Shown piece after piece: positions 16,615 through 26,349 of a DNA stretch of 64,000 bases. Below the pieces are notes generated by a model, which was not told the DNA's origin, searched no databases, and worked only from the letters and a program-made list of their open reading frames with translations. The first letter of the stretch is position 1. Each line of letters opens with the position of its first letter. The translations under genes and the position numbers were made by a program. Source of the DNA: Acidobacteriota bacterium (GTDB lineage: Bacteria; Acidobacteriota; Terriglobia; UBA7540); contig JAKCCV010000019.1 of assembly GCA_021838785.1 (NCBI GenBank), positions 16,710 through 80,709 on the forward strand, given 5' to 3'.

Positions 16615-18048
16615 TTACTTCCATCGTTTTCTGAAGGGTTGCGGCGCGGGAGCGGGCAAATCGCGGCCCTCGGTCCAACTCGAGAGCGGAAACCACCCAA
16701 ACCGGTGGATCCATTGCCGAGGCGAGTCCCATCGCCCGAGCGTCTTCAGGCCCGCGCGCATCAGCCAACCGCCCATCGCGTAGGCCCACGGCCGCTGCAT
16801 CGCCCAAGCCCACAGCCGCATTGAGGCGCGCTCCGACAGCGGCGAGGCTTTGGGTCGCGGGGCGGGTGTTGTTTGCTGAGCCTTCGAGCGCAGGTGCAAC
16901 AGCAAATCCGGAATGTTGATCTTCACGGGGCAGACTTCGCGGCAAGCTCCGCACAGCGAGGAAGCAAACGGCAATTCGCGCGCCTGGCCGATGCCCACAA
17001 ACTGCGGCGTAATCAGCGCACCGATTGGGCCGCTGTAAACCCATCCGTAAGCCTGGCCGCCGATCTTGCGATAGACGGGACAAGCGTTCAGGCAAGCGCC
17101 GCAACGAATGCAATAGAGCGCCTCCCGCATCTTCACGTCCGCCAGCGCGCCCACGCGGCCATTATCCACCAGCACCACGTGCATTTCTCGCGGCCCGTCT
17201 TCGCCGGCGCGGCGCGGCCCGGTGAGGATGGAGGTGTAGCTGGTCAGTTTTTGCCCAGTTCCCGAGCGCGCCAGCAGGCGCAAAAACACGGCTAGGTCGG
17301 CGAAGCGCGGAATCAATTTTTCAATTCCCACCAGCGCCACATGGACCGGCGGAGTCGTAGTTGCCAGTCGGATGTTTCCTTCGTTTTCAATCACCACAAG
17401 GCTGCCGGTTTCGGCGACGGCGAAATTAGCCCCGCTCAATCCCACGCCGGCACGCGCAAACACTTCGCGCAGTGCCCGGCGGGCGATGGCGGTCAAACGT
17501 TCCGGCTCCTCGGTGCGTTCGGCGTTAAGTTTTTGGGCGAACAGGTCGGCCACATCCTGGCGCGTTTTGTGGATAGCGGGCGCCACAATGTGGGCGGGCC
17601 GCTCGCCGGCGAGTTGCAAAATCAGCTCGCCCAAGTCGCCCTCGACGGGGCGAATGCCCGCCCGCTCCAGCGCTTCATTCAGCTCAATCTCTTCGCCGAC
17701 CATGCTTTTGGCTTTGACCACTTCGCGCGCTCCGGCCTTTTGGCAGATTTCGACCACCGTGGCCGAGGCTTGCTCGGCCGTCTCCGCCCAATGCACCACG
17801 CCGCCCGCGCGCTCCACGTTGCGGGCGAATTGGTCGAGGTAAAAGTCCAAGTGCTCGATGACCTCGCGCTTTAGCTCCCGTGCCTGCTCCCGCAGCCGCT
17901 CGAAGTCGGTCAGCTCCTGGGTAGCTTTCAGCCGGTGCGTGTAGAGCCGCAGCGTTGAGGAACGATAGGCTTCCTGCAAATGGGAGTCGGCAAGCGCCGC
18001 CTTCAGCCGCTCATGAATCTCTGAGCTGTGAACTCCCGTCTCGCTCAT
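16615..18048 (-). CDS. LutB-like iron-sulfur protein of lactate utilisation
   Basis: 477 residues with an N-terminal LUD (DUF162) domain (KAKSMVGEEIELNEALERAG; FAVAETGSLVVIENEGN) and two 4Fe-4S clusters: CIRCGACLNACPVY near residue 316 and CGACREVCPVKI near 366. In the LutABC system this subunit works with LutA and LutC to oxidise L-lactate to pyruvate. Neither partner is adjacent, so it is a solo copy. It is the last gene of a same-strand row with an ECF sigma factor, but a 209-base gap separates it from the TPR gene, so it may have its own promoter. Confidence 0.88.
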   Translation of the reverse strand: MSETGVHSSEIHERLKAALADSHLQEAYRSSTLRLYTHRLKATQELTDFERLREQARELKREVIEHLDFYLDQFARNVERAGGVVHWAETAEQASATVVEICQKAGAREVVKAKSMVGEEIELNEALERAGIRPVEGDLGELILQLAGERPAHIVAPAIHKTRQDVADLFAQKLNAERTEEPERLTAIARRALREVFARAGVGLSGANFAVAETGSLVVIENEGNIRLATTTPPVHVALVGIEKLIPRFADLAVFLRLLARSGTGQKLTSYTSILTGPRRAGEDGPREMHVVLVDNGRVGALADVKMREALYCIRCGACLNACPVYRKIGGQAYGWVYSGPIGALITPQFVGIGQARELPFASSLCGACREVCPVKINIPDLLLHLRSKAQQTTPAPRPKASPLSERASMRLWAWAMQRPWAYAMGGWLMRAGLKTLGRWDSPRQWIHRFGWFPLSSWTEGRDLPAPAPQPFRKRWK

Positions 18049-18257
18049 GTTTTCCTTTCCCCCGCCGGGGCTTTGGTTGATCGCCTTCCGCAGCGCCGGG
18101 TTCCTCTAACTGTGGTTCCGGGAAGCAACCGAGTCAAGGATAAGTTTACCGGTCCCCCAGCAACCGTCGTTGAGCCTGGGGAGTTCGGCGCGTGGTGCCC
18201 AAGGGCGCCTTGCCGGACCGGCCTGCGGCGAGCGTTCCGCGGCAACTCATCGAGCGG

Positions 18258-19805
18258 TCATTCGGAGCCAAATGGATGCTGGAGACCCTCCTGGACGGCG
18301 CGCAGGGCTTGCGGGTAAGCGGCGGCCGTGACCGAAGCGGCGCGGTATTGAGCTAGAGCTTCTTTGCGATTTCCGTTGAGGTCGGCGATGCGGCCCAGGT
18401 AGATGTGAGACCAGGTGACCAACCGCGGGTCGCGCGCCGAGGCGAGCGTCATTTTGAAGTATTTTTCCGCCAGGTCCGGCTTGCCAAGGCTGCTCTCGGC
18501 CACGGCCAGGCCAAACAAGGCGTGGGCGCTCTTCGCGTCAATCTGCTTCAATACTTGGGTGAAAACGGTGAGGGCTTGCTGGTATTGACCGTCGTAAATG
18601 TCATTGTCGCCGCGATCCAGCAGGCGCGTCTTCTCGGAAAGGTGGGCCGTGGGAGGGAGAGCGGGGCGCGGAGCGGGCGCGAATTTGATTTGAGCCAGCT
18701 CGGCGGTTTCTTGCCGCAGGTTGATGCCGCGAATCATGCTGGGGTAGAAGACATCCATCGAGGCGTCCTGGTTCTGAAATTCTCCCAGCGCTTTGTAAAA
18801 GTAAGGGGTCAAGATCAGCCCTTGCGAAGCCAGCCGCGACACTTCCTTCTGAGCCTGCGCGGGAGGAGTGCGATCCATCCGCAACTCGATCGCGTGAATC
18901 AAACACTCCGTCAGGAGCAGCGAGAAATCGTTTTTATAATCGCTGCCGAGGGCTGGGGCCTTGCGGCCAATGGCGGCGAGCGGAGAGAGTTTCTGAATTT
19001 GTGGAGCATACTTGACCGCCAGCGGGTCGAGCAGGAAATGGAGGTATTGATACCGGATTTCGCGCAGCTTGAGCCGGCGCGACGGCATGATGACCAAATA
19101 GTAGTGATCCCGATAGATGCGCCCTTGCACCTGATGGGCGGCGCCGAGAAAGTCCAAGTAGATGGTGTAGGTGCGGCCCAAATAAGCGCCCGTGGCGAAG
19201 CGCAAATAGGCGTCGGTGAGAGCGATGGTGCGGCGCACAGGGGTGCTGTAGCGGGCGATGGCTTCCCGCCGATGCGGTTGCAGCCGCGCCCAAAGGTCCG
19301 CCAAATCCGCTTGGCGGTAAAACTGGCGCAGCAAGGGAACCATCCCGGCCACGCCGGCCGCGTCGGGCGGCAAATCCTGGCGGGCAATCTTAAAATGGAA
19401 ATCCGGCGGCGGGCCTAACAGCAAGGCCAAGGAAACGTACTGCGCCAAATTCTGCGCGGCGCTCAGACCGATGCGGTGGGTGGCGTAAAAATCCCGGAGC
19501 TTGGGAAGAACGGGGATATTTTCTCGCGCCAAGATGGCTCGAACGGCCTCGCGGGTGCGGCGGCCGGCATGTGCTCCCAGCCCGGCGTTGTAACCGGCGG
19601 CGTTGATCGCCGCGAGTACCGCAAACAATTGTGGGCTGGTCTTGAGCACCACGCTGCCTTCGCCGAGTTGAGCGAAGGCCGAGGGCGAACACGCTAGGAT
19701 TCCGGCCATGAGAATGGCGGCAAGGAAAGGCGATGGCCCGAGCCGGAAACGGCGGGACACCTTCCGCGAACGGGTGCGCTGCGAACTCATCATCCTCAAG
19801 CGCAA
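18258..19805 (-). CDS. Secreted protein with C-terminal TPR repeats, function unknown
   Basis: A basic N-terminus then a hydrophobic segment (FLAAILMAGILACSPSAFAQ) form a signal peptide near residue 45. The middle ~300 residues match no family I know (YYLVIMPSRRLKLREIRYQY; LTECLIHAIELRMD). The C-terminal third has TPR units (YDGQYQQALTVFTQVL, SAHALFGLAVAESSLG, THIYLGRI-like). The start is a TTG at 19805 four bases after the anti-sigma stop, or one of two ATGs at 19793/19790. Co-transcription with the sigma/anti-sigma pair suggests an envelope role under their control. Confidence 0.75.
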   Translation of the reverse strand: MRLRMMSSQRTRSRKVSRRFRLGPSPFLAAILMAGILACSPSAFAQLGEGSVVLKTSPQLFAVLAAINAAGYNAGLGAHAGRRTREAVRAILARENIPVLPKLRDFYATHRIGLSAAQNLAQYVSLALLLGPPPDFHFKIARQDLPPDAAGVAGMVPLLRQFYRQADLADLWARLQPHRREAIARYSTPVRRTIALTDAYLRFATGAYLGRTYTIYLDFLGAAHQVQGRIYRDHYYLVIMPSRRLKLREIRYQYLHFLLDPLAVKYAPQIQKLSPLAAIGRKAPALGSDYKNDFSLLLTECLIHAIELRMDRTPPAQAQKEVSRLASQGLILTPYFYKALGEFQNQDASMDVFYPSMIRGINLRQETAELAQIKFAPAPRPALPPTAHLSEKTRLLDRGDNDIYDGQYQQALTVFTQVLKQIDAKSAHALFGLAVAESSLGKPDLAEKYFKMTLASARDPRLVTWSHIYLGRIADLNGNRKEALAQYRAASVTAAAYPQALRAVQEGLQHPFGSE

Positions 19806-19809
19806 GCTG

Positions 19810-20460
19810 CTAACCTCGGACGGTAATCTGCCGGAAGGAAAGAATCACCTCGCCCTTTGTGGGTTCGCCGAAGACCCTGGCGGGCCGGAACAGGCTGAAA
19901 TACACCAGACGGTCGAGCTGATTCATAAGTTGAGGGGAACGCTGACCGGAAAGGATTTTGTAGCCCGTCGCGTAACCGTTCGCGTTGACGTAAGTCACCA
20001 CGACCAACGGTTGATTGCCGGTGTTGAACTCGACGGGCGCAAGCTGCCAGACGCGCGCCGGCGTGACCAACTCCAACGGGACGTCCGGCTGATGGGAAAC
20101 GGGCGGAATACCTTGACACAGGACCAGGCCGACAAAAATCACCGCCGTCACCACTCCCGCGACCGACGGCACGAGCAAGGGGCGCACCGCGTTGTCCCAC
20201 CATAGGGCCCAGCGCTCCCACAGATGGCGGTGTCGCGCCTGCGATACGCGCACCCGCAAGCGCAAAGCGACGTCCGGCGGGACTTGCGCGCGAGGCAGGG
20301 TTCGGAGCTCTTCCTGCACCCTTTGCCATTGCGCGTAGTCGGCGCTGCACCGGGGACACGCCACGAGGTGGGAGCGCACCGCGCGTCCGACCTCCGGCCC
20401 ACACACCCCATCCAGATAATCGGAAAATTGAGCGACGATTTCTCGGCAGCTTTTTGACAT
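19810..20460 (-). CDS. Anti-sigma factor, zinc-finger (zf-HC2) type
   Basis: The ATG at 20460 is four bases after the sigma factor stop. The N-terminus holds the anti-sigma zinc finger: CREIVAQFSDYLDG, then HLVACPRC (H-x3-C-x2-C, residues ~31-38). One membrane helix follows (VAGVVTAVIFVGLVLCQGI, ~100-120), and a C-terminal domain outside (LVVVTYVNANGYATGYKIL) that would be the sensor. Such proteins hold the ECF sigma at the membrane until a stress signal. The regulated stress is not deducible. Confidence 0.88.
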   Translation of the reverse strand: MSKSCREIVAQFSDYLDGVCGPEVGRAVRSHLVACPRCSADYAQWQRVQEELRTLPRAQVPPDVALRLRVRVSQARHRHLWERWALWWDNAVRPLLVPSVAGVVTAVIFVGLVLCQGIPPVSHQPDVPLELVTPARVWQLAPVEFNTGNQPLVVVTYVNANGYATGYKILSGQRSPQLMNQLDRLVYFSLFRPARVFGEPTKGEVILSFRQITVRG

Positions 20461-20464
20461 CGCT

Positions 20465-21094
20465 TTAAGCCTTCCGACGGAGCTGTCCTTCCAATTTGCG
20501 TCGCAGCAGGTCACGGCCTCGTCTCAGACGCGACTTCACCGTTCCCTGGGCGACGCCGAGCACTTGAGCAATCTCTTCGTAGCTAAGATTCTCAATTTCC
20601 CGCAAGATGAGGGCCGCGCGATAAGGCTCGGCAATGGTCGCCAGAGCACGGCGCACCACCGCCTGCCGCTCGGCCTGCTCCACCAAAAGATAGGGGCTTT
20701 CCGAGGAGTTACCCCAACCTTTCCCCTCGGCTGACAGGTTATCTTCCACCGACACCGGCTCGTGAGAAAGGCGACGGTGAAACCGACGCCGCTCGTTTAA
20801 GGCTTCCCGCAACGCGATTTGATAAATCCAGGTCCGGAGGCTGCTTTTCTGATGAAACTGGCGAATGCCGCGGAAGATCTTGACAAAGACATCCTGCAGG
20901 ACGTCGGCCGCCTCCGCTTGATTCCCCAACATGTGGAAGATGAGGTTGTAGATGGGGTTCTGATAAATTCCCACGAGGTAAGCGAAGGCGCGCTCGGAAC
21001 CCGCTTGCAGCTCAGCCACCAGAGCGGCTTCGTCGCTGACGGCCTCTTGCGCCCGATCGAGCGCAACGTCCACGGATCGCGGCATCCCCATCAC
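20465..21094 (-). CDS. ECF (RpoE-type) RNA polymerase sigma factor
   Basis: 209 residues with region 2 (YLVGIYQNPIYNLIFHMLG, then DVLQDVFVKIFRGIRQF, and RTWIYQIALREALNERRR) and region 4 (RRALATIAEPYRAALILRE, YEEIAQVLGVAQGTVKSRL). A ~25-residue linker rich in S/E/G separates them. It starts the operon with its zinc-finger anti-sigma. The promoter must lie within the 192-base gap shared with the divergent DUF58 gene. Confidence 0.95.
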   Translation of the reverse strand: MMGMPRSVDVALDRAQEAVSDEAALVAELQAGSERAFAYLVGIYQNPIYNLIFHMLGNQAEAADVLQDVFVKIFRGIRQFHQKSSLRTWIYQIALREALNERRRFHRRLSHEPVSVEDNLSAEGKGWGNSSESPYLLVEQAERQAVVRRALATIAEPYRAALILREIENLSYEEIAQVLGVAQGTVKSRLRRGRDLLRRKLEGQLRRKA

Positions 21095-21286
21095 AATTCC
21101 TATGATAGCGGTTCAGCCGCGCTGCTACAAGAGCCTAGCCAGACGCCGGCCGAGCCCCAGGTCTGGCGACTGAAAGACTCCCCTTCTCCCCGCTTTTCGG
21201 CCGTTTGGGACGGCGCGAAAATCTGTTGGCCGGAAAAACCAGAGAATCCGTTTCGCGGCCCGCGAAGTCGCGGGTAAAATGCCTGC

Positions 21287-22666
21287 ATGGCAAATCTTGT
21301 GGGTGCCGAAGCGGCGCGCAGCTCCGGGAGGTCGGTCGCCACGGGGCGCAGCGCCTGGCGCCGATTCTTTCTGGCGCTTTTTACCCTGGTTTTTTCCCTG
21401 TTGATGGCCCTTTACGCGACCGACGTGCGAGAATCCGGCCACTACCTGCTCGGTGCGGCGCTGGCGCTCGTGGCGCTCGTGTTGACCGCGGCGGTGGCGA
21501 TCCAGATTGTTCCTCGCCTGGTGCGCCGCACGGCGCTCGAACATTGGATGGGGAAGATCGAGTATGAAATCACGCGCGAAGGCGTGGTCTATATCGTTCT
21601 CGTCCTCGCCATTGGAATCGCGGCGCTCAACACCGGCAACAATCTTCTCTTTATCGTCCTGGCCAGTCTGCTGGCCGGCATCTTGGCTTCGGGCGTGTTG
21701 TCACGGCTGGTGCTGAAGGGTCTCGAGTTGGAGCTGACCCTGCCGGATCATCTGTTCGCGGAACGGGCCGTGGCGGCTCGTCTGGCGTTGTCCAATCGCA
21801 AACGCGTCTTCCCGTCGTTTTCCATCACCATTTCCGGCCGCACCCCGAAAAAACGGGAAAACGTGTCCGCCGCGGCCGCTGCGCGACGCATTCTCCATCA
21901 GGCCGTTTATATTCCGTATCTTCCTCATCGCGCCACGGTCAGCCAAAGCGTGGAAATTATTTTCCCCCACCGCGGCCGTTACACGCAGGACGGCTTTCGC
22001 GTCAGCACAAAATTTCCGTTTGGTCTGTTGCGCAAAGGGCACGAACTCGCCAACCATCAAGAGGTGATTGTTTTGCCCAACGTTGAGCCGACGGGCGAGC
22101 TGATGCAGATGCTCTCCCTGTTGGGCAGCGAGGCGGAGAGTCCCTGGAAGGGGCACGGACACGACCTCTATGCGATCCGCGATTATCAGGAAACCGACGC
22201 CGCCCGCCATGTGGACTGGAAAGCTTCCGCCAAAGCCCAAGCCTTGAAGGTGCGCGAATTTACCCGCGAGGACGAGCGCCGCTTCAGCTTGATTTTTGAC
22301 CGGTTCGCGCCCCAGCTCGCCTCCCCCACCGTCGAGCAGTTTGAGAGGGCCGTACGGTTCTGTGCCAGCCTGTCGTGGCGCTTTTACGAGATGGAAGCGC
22401 AGATGGAGTTCCTGACGGAGGATTTCACAACACCCATGGCCTCCGCCTCCGAGGTCATTTTCCCCGCGCTCGAGAAGCTGGCACTTGTCGAGCTTGCGGC
22501 CACGGACGGCCCGGCGTTTTGGGCATCGCTCGGCCCGGCGCTCGAAGGGTTTCGGGTGATTTTCACCGCTCGGCCGCGCCACCTGATTCCTCCGGGCGAT
22601 TGGGCGGGGACACAATTCGTTTTCATGGAGGATCTCGGCAGCGTGGCCGCTTCGGACCCGCCATGA
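21287..22666 (+). CDS. DUF58 domain membrane protein
   Basis: 459 residues with two pairs of membrane helices near the N-terminus (FFLALFTLVFSLLMALYA, LLGAALALVALVLTAAVAI; VVYIVLVLAIGIAALNTG, LLFIVLASLLAGILASGV). The C-terminal DUF58 region has the hallmark AIRDYQETDAARHVDWKASA. The family is usually linked to MoxR-type ATPases and VWA proteins in envelope maturation; no MoxR gene is adjacent here. It is transcribed away from the sigma operon. Confidence 0.9.
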   Translation: MANLVGAEAARSSGRSVATGRSAWRRFFLALFTLVFSLLMALYATDVRESGHYLLGAALALVALVLTAAVAIQIVPRLVRRTALEHWMGKIEYEITREGVVYIVLVLAIGIAALNTGNNLLFIVLASLLAGILASGVLSRLVLKGLELELTLPDHLFAERAVAARLALSNRKRVFPSFSITISGRTPKKRENVSAAAAARRILHQAVYIPYLPHRATVSQSVEIIFPHRGRYTQDGFRVSTKFPFGLLRKGHELANHQEVIVLPNVEPTGELMQMLSLLGSEAESPWKGHGHDLYAIRDYQETDAARHVDWKASAKAQALKVREFTREDERRFSLIFDRFAPQLASPTVEQFERAVRFCASLSWRFYEMEAQMEFLTEDFTTPMASASEVIFPALEKLALVELAATDGPAFWASLGPALEGFRVIFTARPRHLIPPGDWAGTQFVFMEDLGSVAASDPP

Positions 22667-22756
22667 ACCTCTGGCGCGGAGCCTCGGCCGCTCAACCCAT
22701 AACCGACCGCCGCCGGGACGTGTTGTTCCGTTTCTCCTCCAGGTGGCGCTCTGCGG

Positions 22757-23740
22757 CTATACCTTCAGCCTTTCACGCGCTAATACCACCGCGCCCAAAG
22801 GGCCTGCGTCGTCGCCAAGCTGGCCCGGCAGAATCTTAATGCCCTGCGCTCGCGCGGGGTGGAGGAAGTACTCGTAAGCGGTTTGGCGAATCGGCTTCAC
22901 GAAGTCTTCCTGGAGGCGCGCGGCGATGCCGCCGCCGATCACGATGCGTTCGGGGTCGAGCAGATTGACGGCGTTGGCCGCCAGGATGCCCAGGTAATAC
23001 TGCGCTCGCTTGAAAACCTCCTCCATCACGCGATCGCGCTTTTTCAGCGCCGCCTGAATGATGCTGCTGGTCATGCGGGTGTGGCCTTTCTTCTTCATAA
23101 TTTTCAGCACAACGCTCTTGCGACCCGAGGCGATGGCGGCGCGAACGTCGCGCTCCATCGCCGTGCGGCTCGCCAAGGCTTCGGCGCAGCCACGATGGCC
23201 GCAGTGGCACAAAGGGCCTTGCACCATGAGCACGGTGTGGCCAATTTCTCCGGCACTACCGCAGGCGCCTTCGTAAAGCTTTCCTTGCAGCACCAACGCG
23301 CCGCCAATGCCCGTCCCGACAAAGATGCCCACCAGATTTTGTGCCCCTTGGCCCGCGCCCAGCCTATACTCGCCCATCATGCCGACATTCACATCATTCT
23401 CCACGCGCACCGGCAGGCGCAGGCGCTGGCGCAACTCCTTGGCCAACGGCACTTCGGTCCAGCCGAGGTTGGGGGCTTGCTCCACCACGCCGCGTCGCGC
23501 GTCAATGGTGCCGGGCGCGCCCACGCTCACCGCTCCCAAGTCGGCTCGCCGCACCCCGGCCGTTTTGAGCGCCGCCTCAATCACTTCTTCCATTTTGGCT
23601 ATCGTCACCCGTGGCTTGGCGGGCACCGGCGTGCGAACCTTCTGCGAGCCGAGAATGCGGTAGCTTCCATCCACTACCATGGCCCGCAAACTGGTCCCGC
23701 CCAAATCCACACCCACGTAATACGGCTTGTGCTTCGCCAT
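22757..23740 (-). CDS. ROK family sugar kinase (glucokinase-like)
   Basis: 327 residues. GVDLGGTSLRAMVVD is the phosphate-binding loop, VENDVNVG carries the catalytic Asp near residue 119, VGIFVGTGIGGALVL is the ROK core, and the zinc motif CHCGHRGCAEALAS (C-x-C-G-x2-G-C) lies near residue 186. ROK kinases phosphorylate glucose or other hexoses with ATP; several also act as regulators, but no DNA-binding domain is present here. It stands alone, so substrate is inferred from family only. Confidence 0.93.
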   Translation of the reverse strand: MAKHKPYYVGVDLGGTSLRAMVVDGSYRILGSQKVRTPVPAKPRVTIAKMEEVIEAALKTAGVRRADLGAVSVGAPGTIDARRGVVEQAPNLGWTEVPLAKELRQRLRLPVRVENDVNVGMMGEYRLGAGQGAQNLVGIFVGTGIGGALVLQGKLYEGACGSAGEIGHTVLMVQGPLCHCGHRGCAEALASRTAMERDVRAAIASGRKSVVLKIMKKKGHTRMTSSIIQAALKKRDRVMEEVFKRAQYYLGILAANAVNLLDPERIVIGGGIAARLQEDFVKPIRQTAYEYFLHPARAQGIKILPGQLGDDAGPLGAVVLARERLKV

Positions 23741-24053
23741 CTTTTCCCTCCGCGATGTCCTTCGCTGCGCCAGTGTACCGCAGTCGTCGGAACAGGCAAG
23801 CAGAAAGAAATTTTGCCCGGGGGTTCGGACCTGCCGTTTGAGCGTTGGGCGCGGTTACAGGCAGGTCCCGGAAAATCAGGGGCTGCACCACAGCCGGGGC
23901 TCGGTTTTTGGCGCCTCATGCAACGCTCCGAAAATTTCAGAAATCCTACTTATAAGGATCGGGAATGAGGGAACCATCAGCGCCAAGGCGAAAGGCCGAG
24001 CGTGGGTTCTACGTCGTCATCTCGATGCCAGGTTAGTTGAAGGAGGAACGAAA
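23741..24053. other. Intergenic region between ROK kinase and beta-barrel gene
   Basis: 313 bases with divergent genes on either side, so two promoters are expected. An open frame extends through it into the barrel gene but its composition and lack of a ribosome site make it non-coding. No clear promoter pair was found. Confidence 0.5.
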
Positions 24054-24707
24054 ATGAGACGAAATTATTGGCGCGAGTATCTGGCAGCAGCATTTCTTAG
24101 TGCCGTTTGGGTGGCCGCGGCGAGGGCGCAATCGCCGAACTTCCACCGCTGGAGCTTCGAGGTTGGGGCTGGAGTCACGCCCACGCTGGGGCACACCTCC
24201 GATGAACTGGGTACCGGTTGGAACGTCACCGGAGGCGCAGGTTACAATTTCAACTCTCGATTCGGGGCCGATCTTCAGGTGATGTACGACCGCCTCGGCG
24301 TTAACTCCTCGGTGCTTAAGGAGTTCTCGGTTCCGGGCGCAAACGCCCACCTTTGGGGCTTCACGCTGGACCCCATCGTTCGTTTTCGGACGGATGATCG
24401 CCTGGGGTTCTACATCACGGGAGGAGGCGGCTATTACCGTCGAATTGTGAATTTCACCCGACCGACGACGGCGATTATTGACGTGTTCGACCCCTTCTTC
24501 GGTATCATTCAGCCCATCGTGGTGCCCGCCAACCAGACCATCGGAACCATCACCCGCGTGGGCTGGGGCGAAAATATCGGCGGTGGCTTCACGTATAAAC
24601 TAGGCGACGGACACGAGAAATTCTTCGTGGAAGCGCGATACCACCACATTGAGACTCGACCGAGGTCAACCGATATTCTGCCCATCACCGTGGGTATTCG
24701 CTGGTAG
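24054..24707 (+). CDS. Small outer-membrane beta-barrel protein
   Basis: I chose the ATG at 24054 because AAGGAGGAACG lies just upstream and a clear signal peptide follows (EYLAAAFLSAVWVAAARAQ, cleaved near residue 26). The mature ~190 residues alternate hydrophobic and polar residues in strands typical of 8-strand barrels: WSFEVGAGVTPTLG, GGAGYNFNSRFGADLQVMYD, LGFYITGGGGYYRRIV, ENIGGGFTYKLGD, KFFVEARYHHIET, and a terminal ITVGIRW ending in an aromatic residue as barrel proteins do. Role not deducible. Confidence 0.85.
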   Translation: MRRNYWREYLAAAFLSAVWVAAARAQSPNFHRWSFEVGAGVTPTLGHTSDELGTGWNVTGGAGYNFNSRFGADLQVMYDRLGVNSSVLKEFSVPGANAHLWGFTLDPIVRFRTDDRLGFYITGGGGYYRRIVNFTRPTTAIIDVFDPFFGIIQPIVVPANQTIGTITRVGWGENIGGGFTYKLGDGHEKFFVEARYHHIETRPRSTDILPITVGIRW

Positions 24708-24797
24708 GTTGACTGGTCTGACCTAGGAACTCCCGTGGACGGGTGGCAGCCCGACCGTGGAGCCCTTGTATCCTGAAGGAGGGGCTTAGCACACCGG

Positions 24798-26258
24798 TTA
24801 GCCGGCCGGGCGTTGGGATAAGCGGGGCGCAGGCCGTGGCATCACGGGGCGCGAACGACGGAACGCGGTGGGCGGGCGAGGCGGCGCGCCGGGAACGTAA
24901 CAGCCATCCTCAGCCTGCACCGAAAAGCCCGCGTGCCGGAGCAGTTCGACTCGCACCCGATGGTAACTGCCGTTAGCCAGGTAGCGCGGAATCTCGAAGG
25001 TGAGAATATAGAGCGAGCGGGGCAAGCGAGCGGCCATCGGAAAAGCAAATTCCGGATCGTAGGTATTGGGAACAAAATTCCCGCCCGTCCCCGCAGCCAA
25101 TTGCATGACTACTTCCGTGGCCATGGAGGCTTCACCCACCTTCATTCGGTAGCGCGCCGCAGCCAGCGCCACCCTCTGAGCCTGCGCGGCGGAAAAGCCC
25201 GCCGTGTCAAAGGAGGGCTGCGTCAACTGCGGGCGGATGTCAATGGTGCTCACGGTGATGTTCAGTTGAGTGGCGCGGCGCACCAGGTCATCCACTTGCG
25301 GCCCGAAGGCGGGGGTTAAAAAGCCGGGTGAAATCACAATAATCCTTCGCGGATCGGGCAATTGCGCCACGGTGTGAATGAGGGAATCCAGGTGATCCAG
25401 GAATTGGGCTGAGCGCCGCTCTTCGGCCGCCAAGACCCGGCGTGCCTGGACATCGGCCTGCCGCGCCGCGCGACGCAAAACCGCCACCGGCGCGCGATGC
25501 GCCGGGTCAGTTTCCAGGTGAAGACACTGAAGCGCCTGCTCGATGGCCACTTCCCGCGCCAAGGCTTGGTGAATGTCCACCACCAGGTAGCCTTCAAAGT
25601 CATTCATGGGCGGGCAGCCATTCACAATAGACTTCGGCAGCGGATGGGCGTGAATGGTCATGAGGGTGTTGTGCAGCGCCAGGAGGTTATGGGTGAAGGG
25701 CAAGGTGTTTTCACCGGAGGCGGTAAAGATTCCTACTCGATCCCACGTTCCGAGGCGGTGAGCAAAATAGCCGTCCGCGCCATCGGTGGCCCGAATGATC
25801 TCCGTGGAGTTCATGTGGAGATCGTCAAAATAAAGCGCGATGTAGCGCAGCGTGGTCACGGCGTGGGGCGAGGTCGGCGCGGGCGGAATGATGTTCTCCG
25901 CAAAATCGGAAATGACATGAAACCGACCGTCCACCAACAGTCGGAAGTCTTGCCGGCGCAGCCCGCCGACGGAATGCCCATCGGGATCCCGAACCACCAC
26001 TGGAATATGAATCGCCACTTCCGGCGGCCGTTTGCGTCGCAGAGGGTAGGCGGCGGGCGTTTTGATGGGATGTCCAAGCGACGCCGCTTGGGCGCGGGCG
26101 GGAATCCAGAGCATAATCCCTGCCAAGAGCCACGCGGCCGTCCGCCAGCGGCTCGTGTCGCGCCAGCGACCCAGGCTGGAGAAGCTCCGGCTCCTCTTGG
26201 CCACGGCCCACAGCCCTCCGAGGCATCGTTGAAGATTCGGTCGTTCCTTGACGTCCAT
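24798..26258 (-). CDS. VWFA-related protein of the acidobacterial type
   Basis: The start at 26258 gives 486 residues with one hydrophobic segment (TAAWLLAGIMLWIPARAQA, ~40-58), probably a signal peptide. The domain that follows starts HIPVVVRDPDGHSVGGLRRQDFRLLVDG, shown here in part as VVVRDPDGHSVGGL, then YIALYFDDLHM, RVGIFTASG, RRIIVISPGFL and NITVSTIDIRP, which is the layout of VWFA-related proteins described mainly from acidobacteria. The metal site DxSxS is replaced by DDLHMNS, as usual in this subfamily. Secreted, function unknown. Confidence 0.85.
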   Translation of the reverse strand: MDVKERPNLQRCLGGLWAVAKRSRSFSSLGRWRDTSRWRTAAWLLAGIMLWIPARAQAASLGHPIKTPAAYPLRRKRPPEVAIHIPVVVRDPDGHSVGGLRRQDFRLLVDGRFHVISDFAENIIPPAPTSPHAVTTLRYIALYFDDLHMNSTEIIRATDGADGYFAHRLGTWDRVGIFTASGENTLPFTHNLLALHNTLMTIHAHPLPKSIVNGCPPMNDFEGYLVVDIHQALAREVAIEQALQCLHLETDPAHRAPVAVLRRAARQADVQARRVLAAEERRSAQFLDHLDSLIHTVAQLPDPRRIIVISPGFLTPAFGPQVDDLVRRATQLNITVSTIDIRPQLTQPSFDTAGFSAAQAQRVALAAARYRMKVGEASMATEVVMQLAAGTGGNFVPNTYDPEFAFPMAARLPRSLYILTFEIPRYLANGSYHRVRVELLRHAGFSVQAEDGCYVPGAPPRPPTAFRRSRPVMPRPAPRLSQRPAG

Positions 26259-26349
26259 CCCGGCGACAACCTCAGTATCAGCGCGAGCGAGGAAAATTGT
26301 CAACGTTCCGTAAGCGGTTGTCGCGCGCTGGCCCCAGGTCGCGTCCGTG

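Noticed and set aside
18405..19418. 337-codon plus-strand frame
   Set aside because: Antisense to the TPR protein downstream of the anti-sigma gene.
22859..23968. 369-codon plus-strand frame
   Set aside because: Antisense to the ROK kinase, whose catalytic motifs are all intact.
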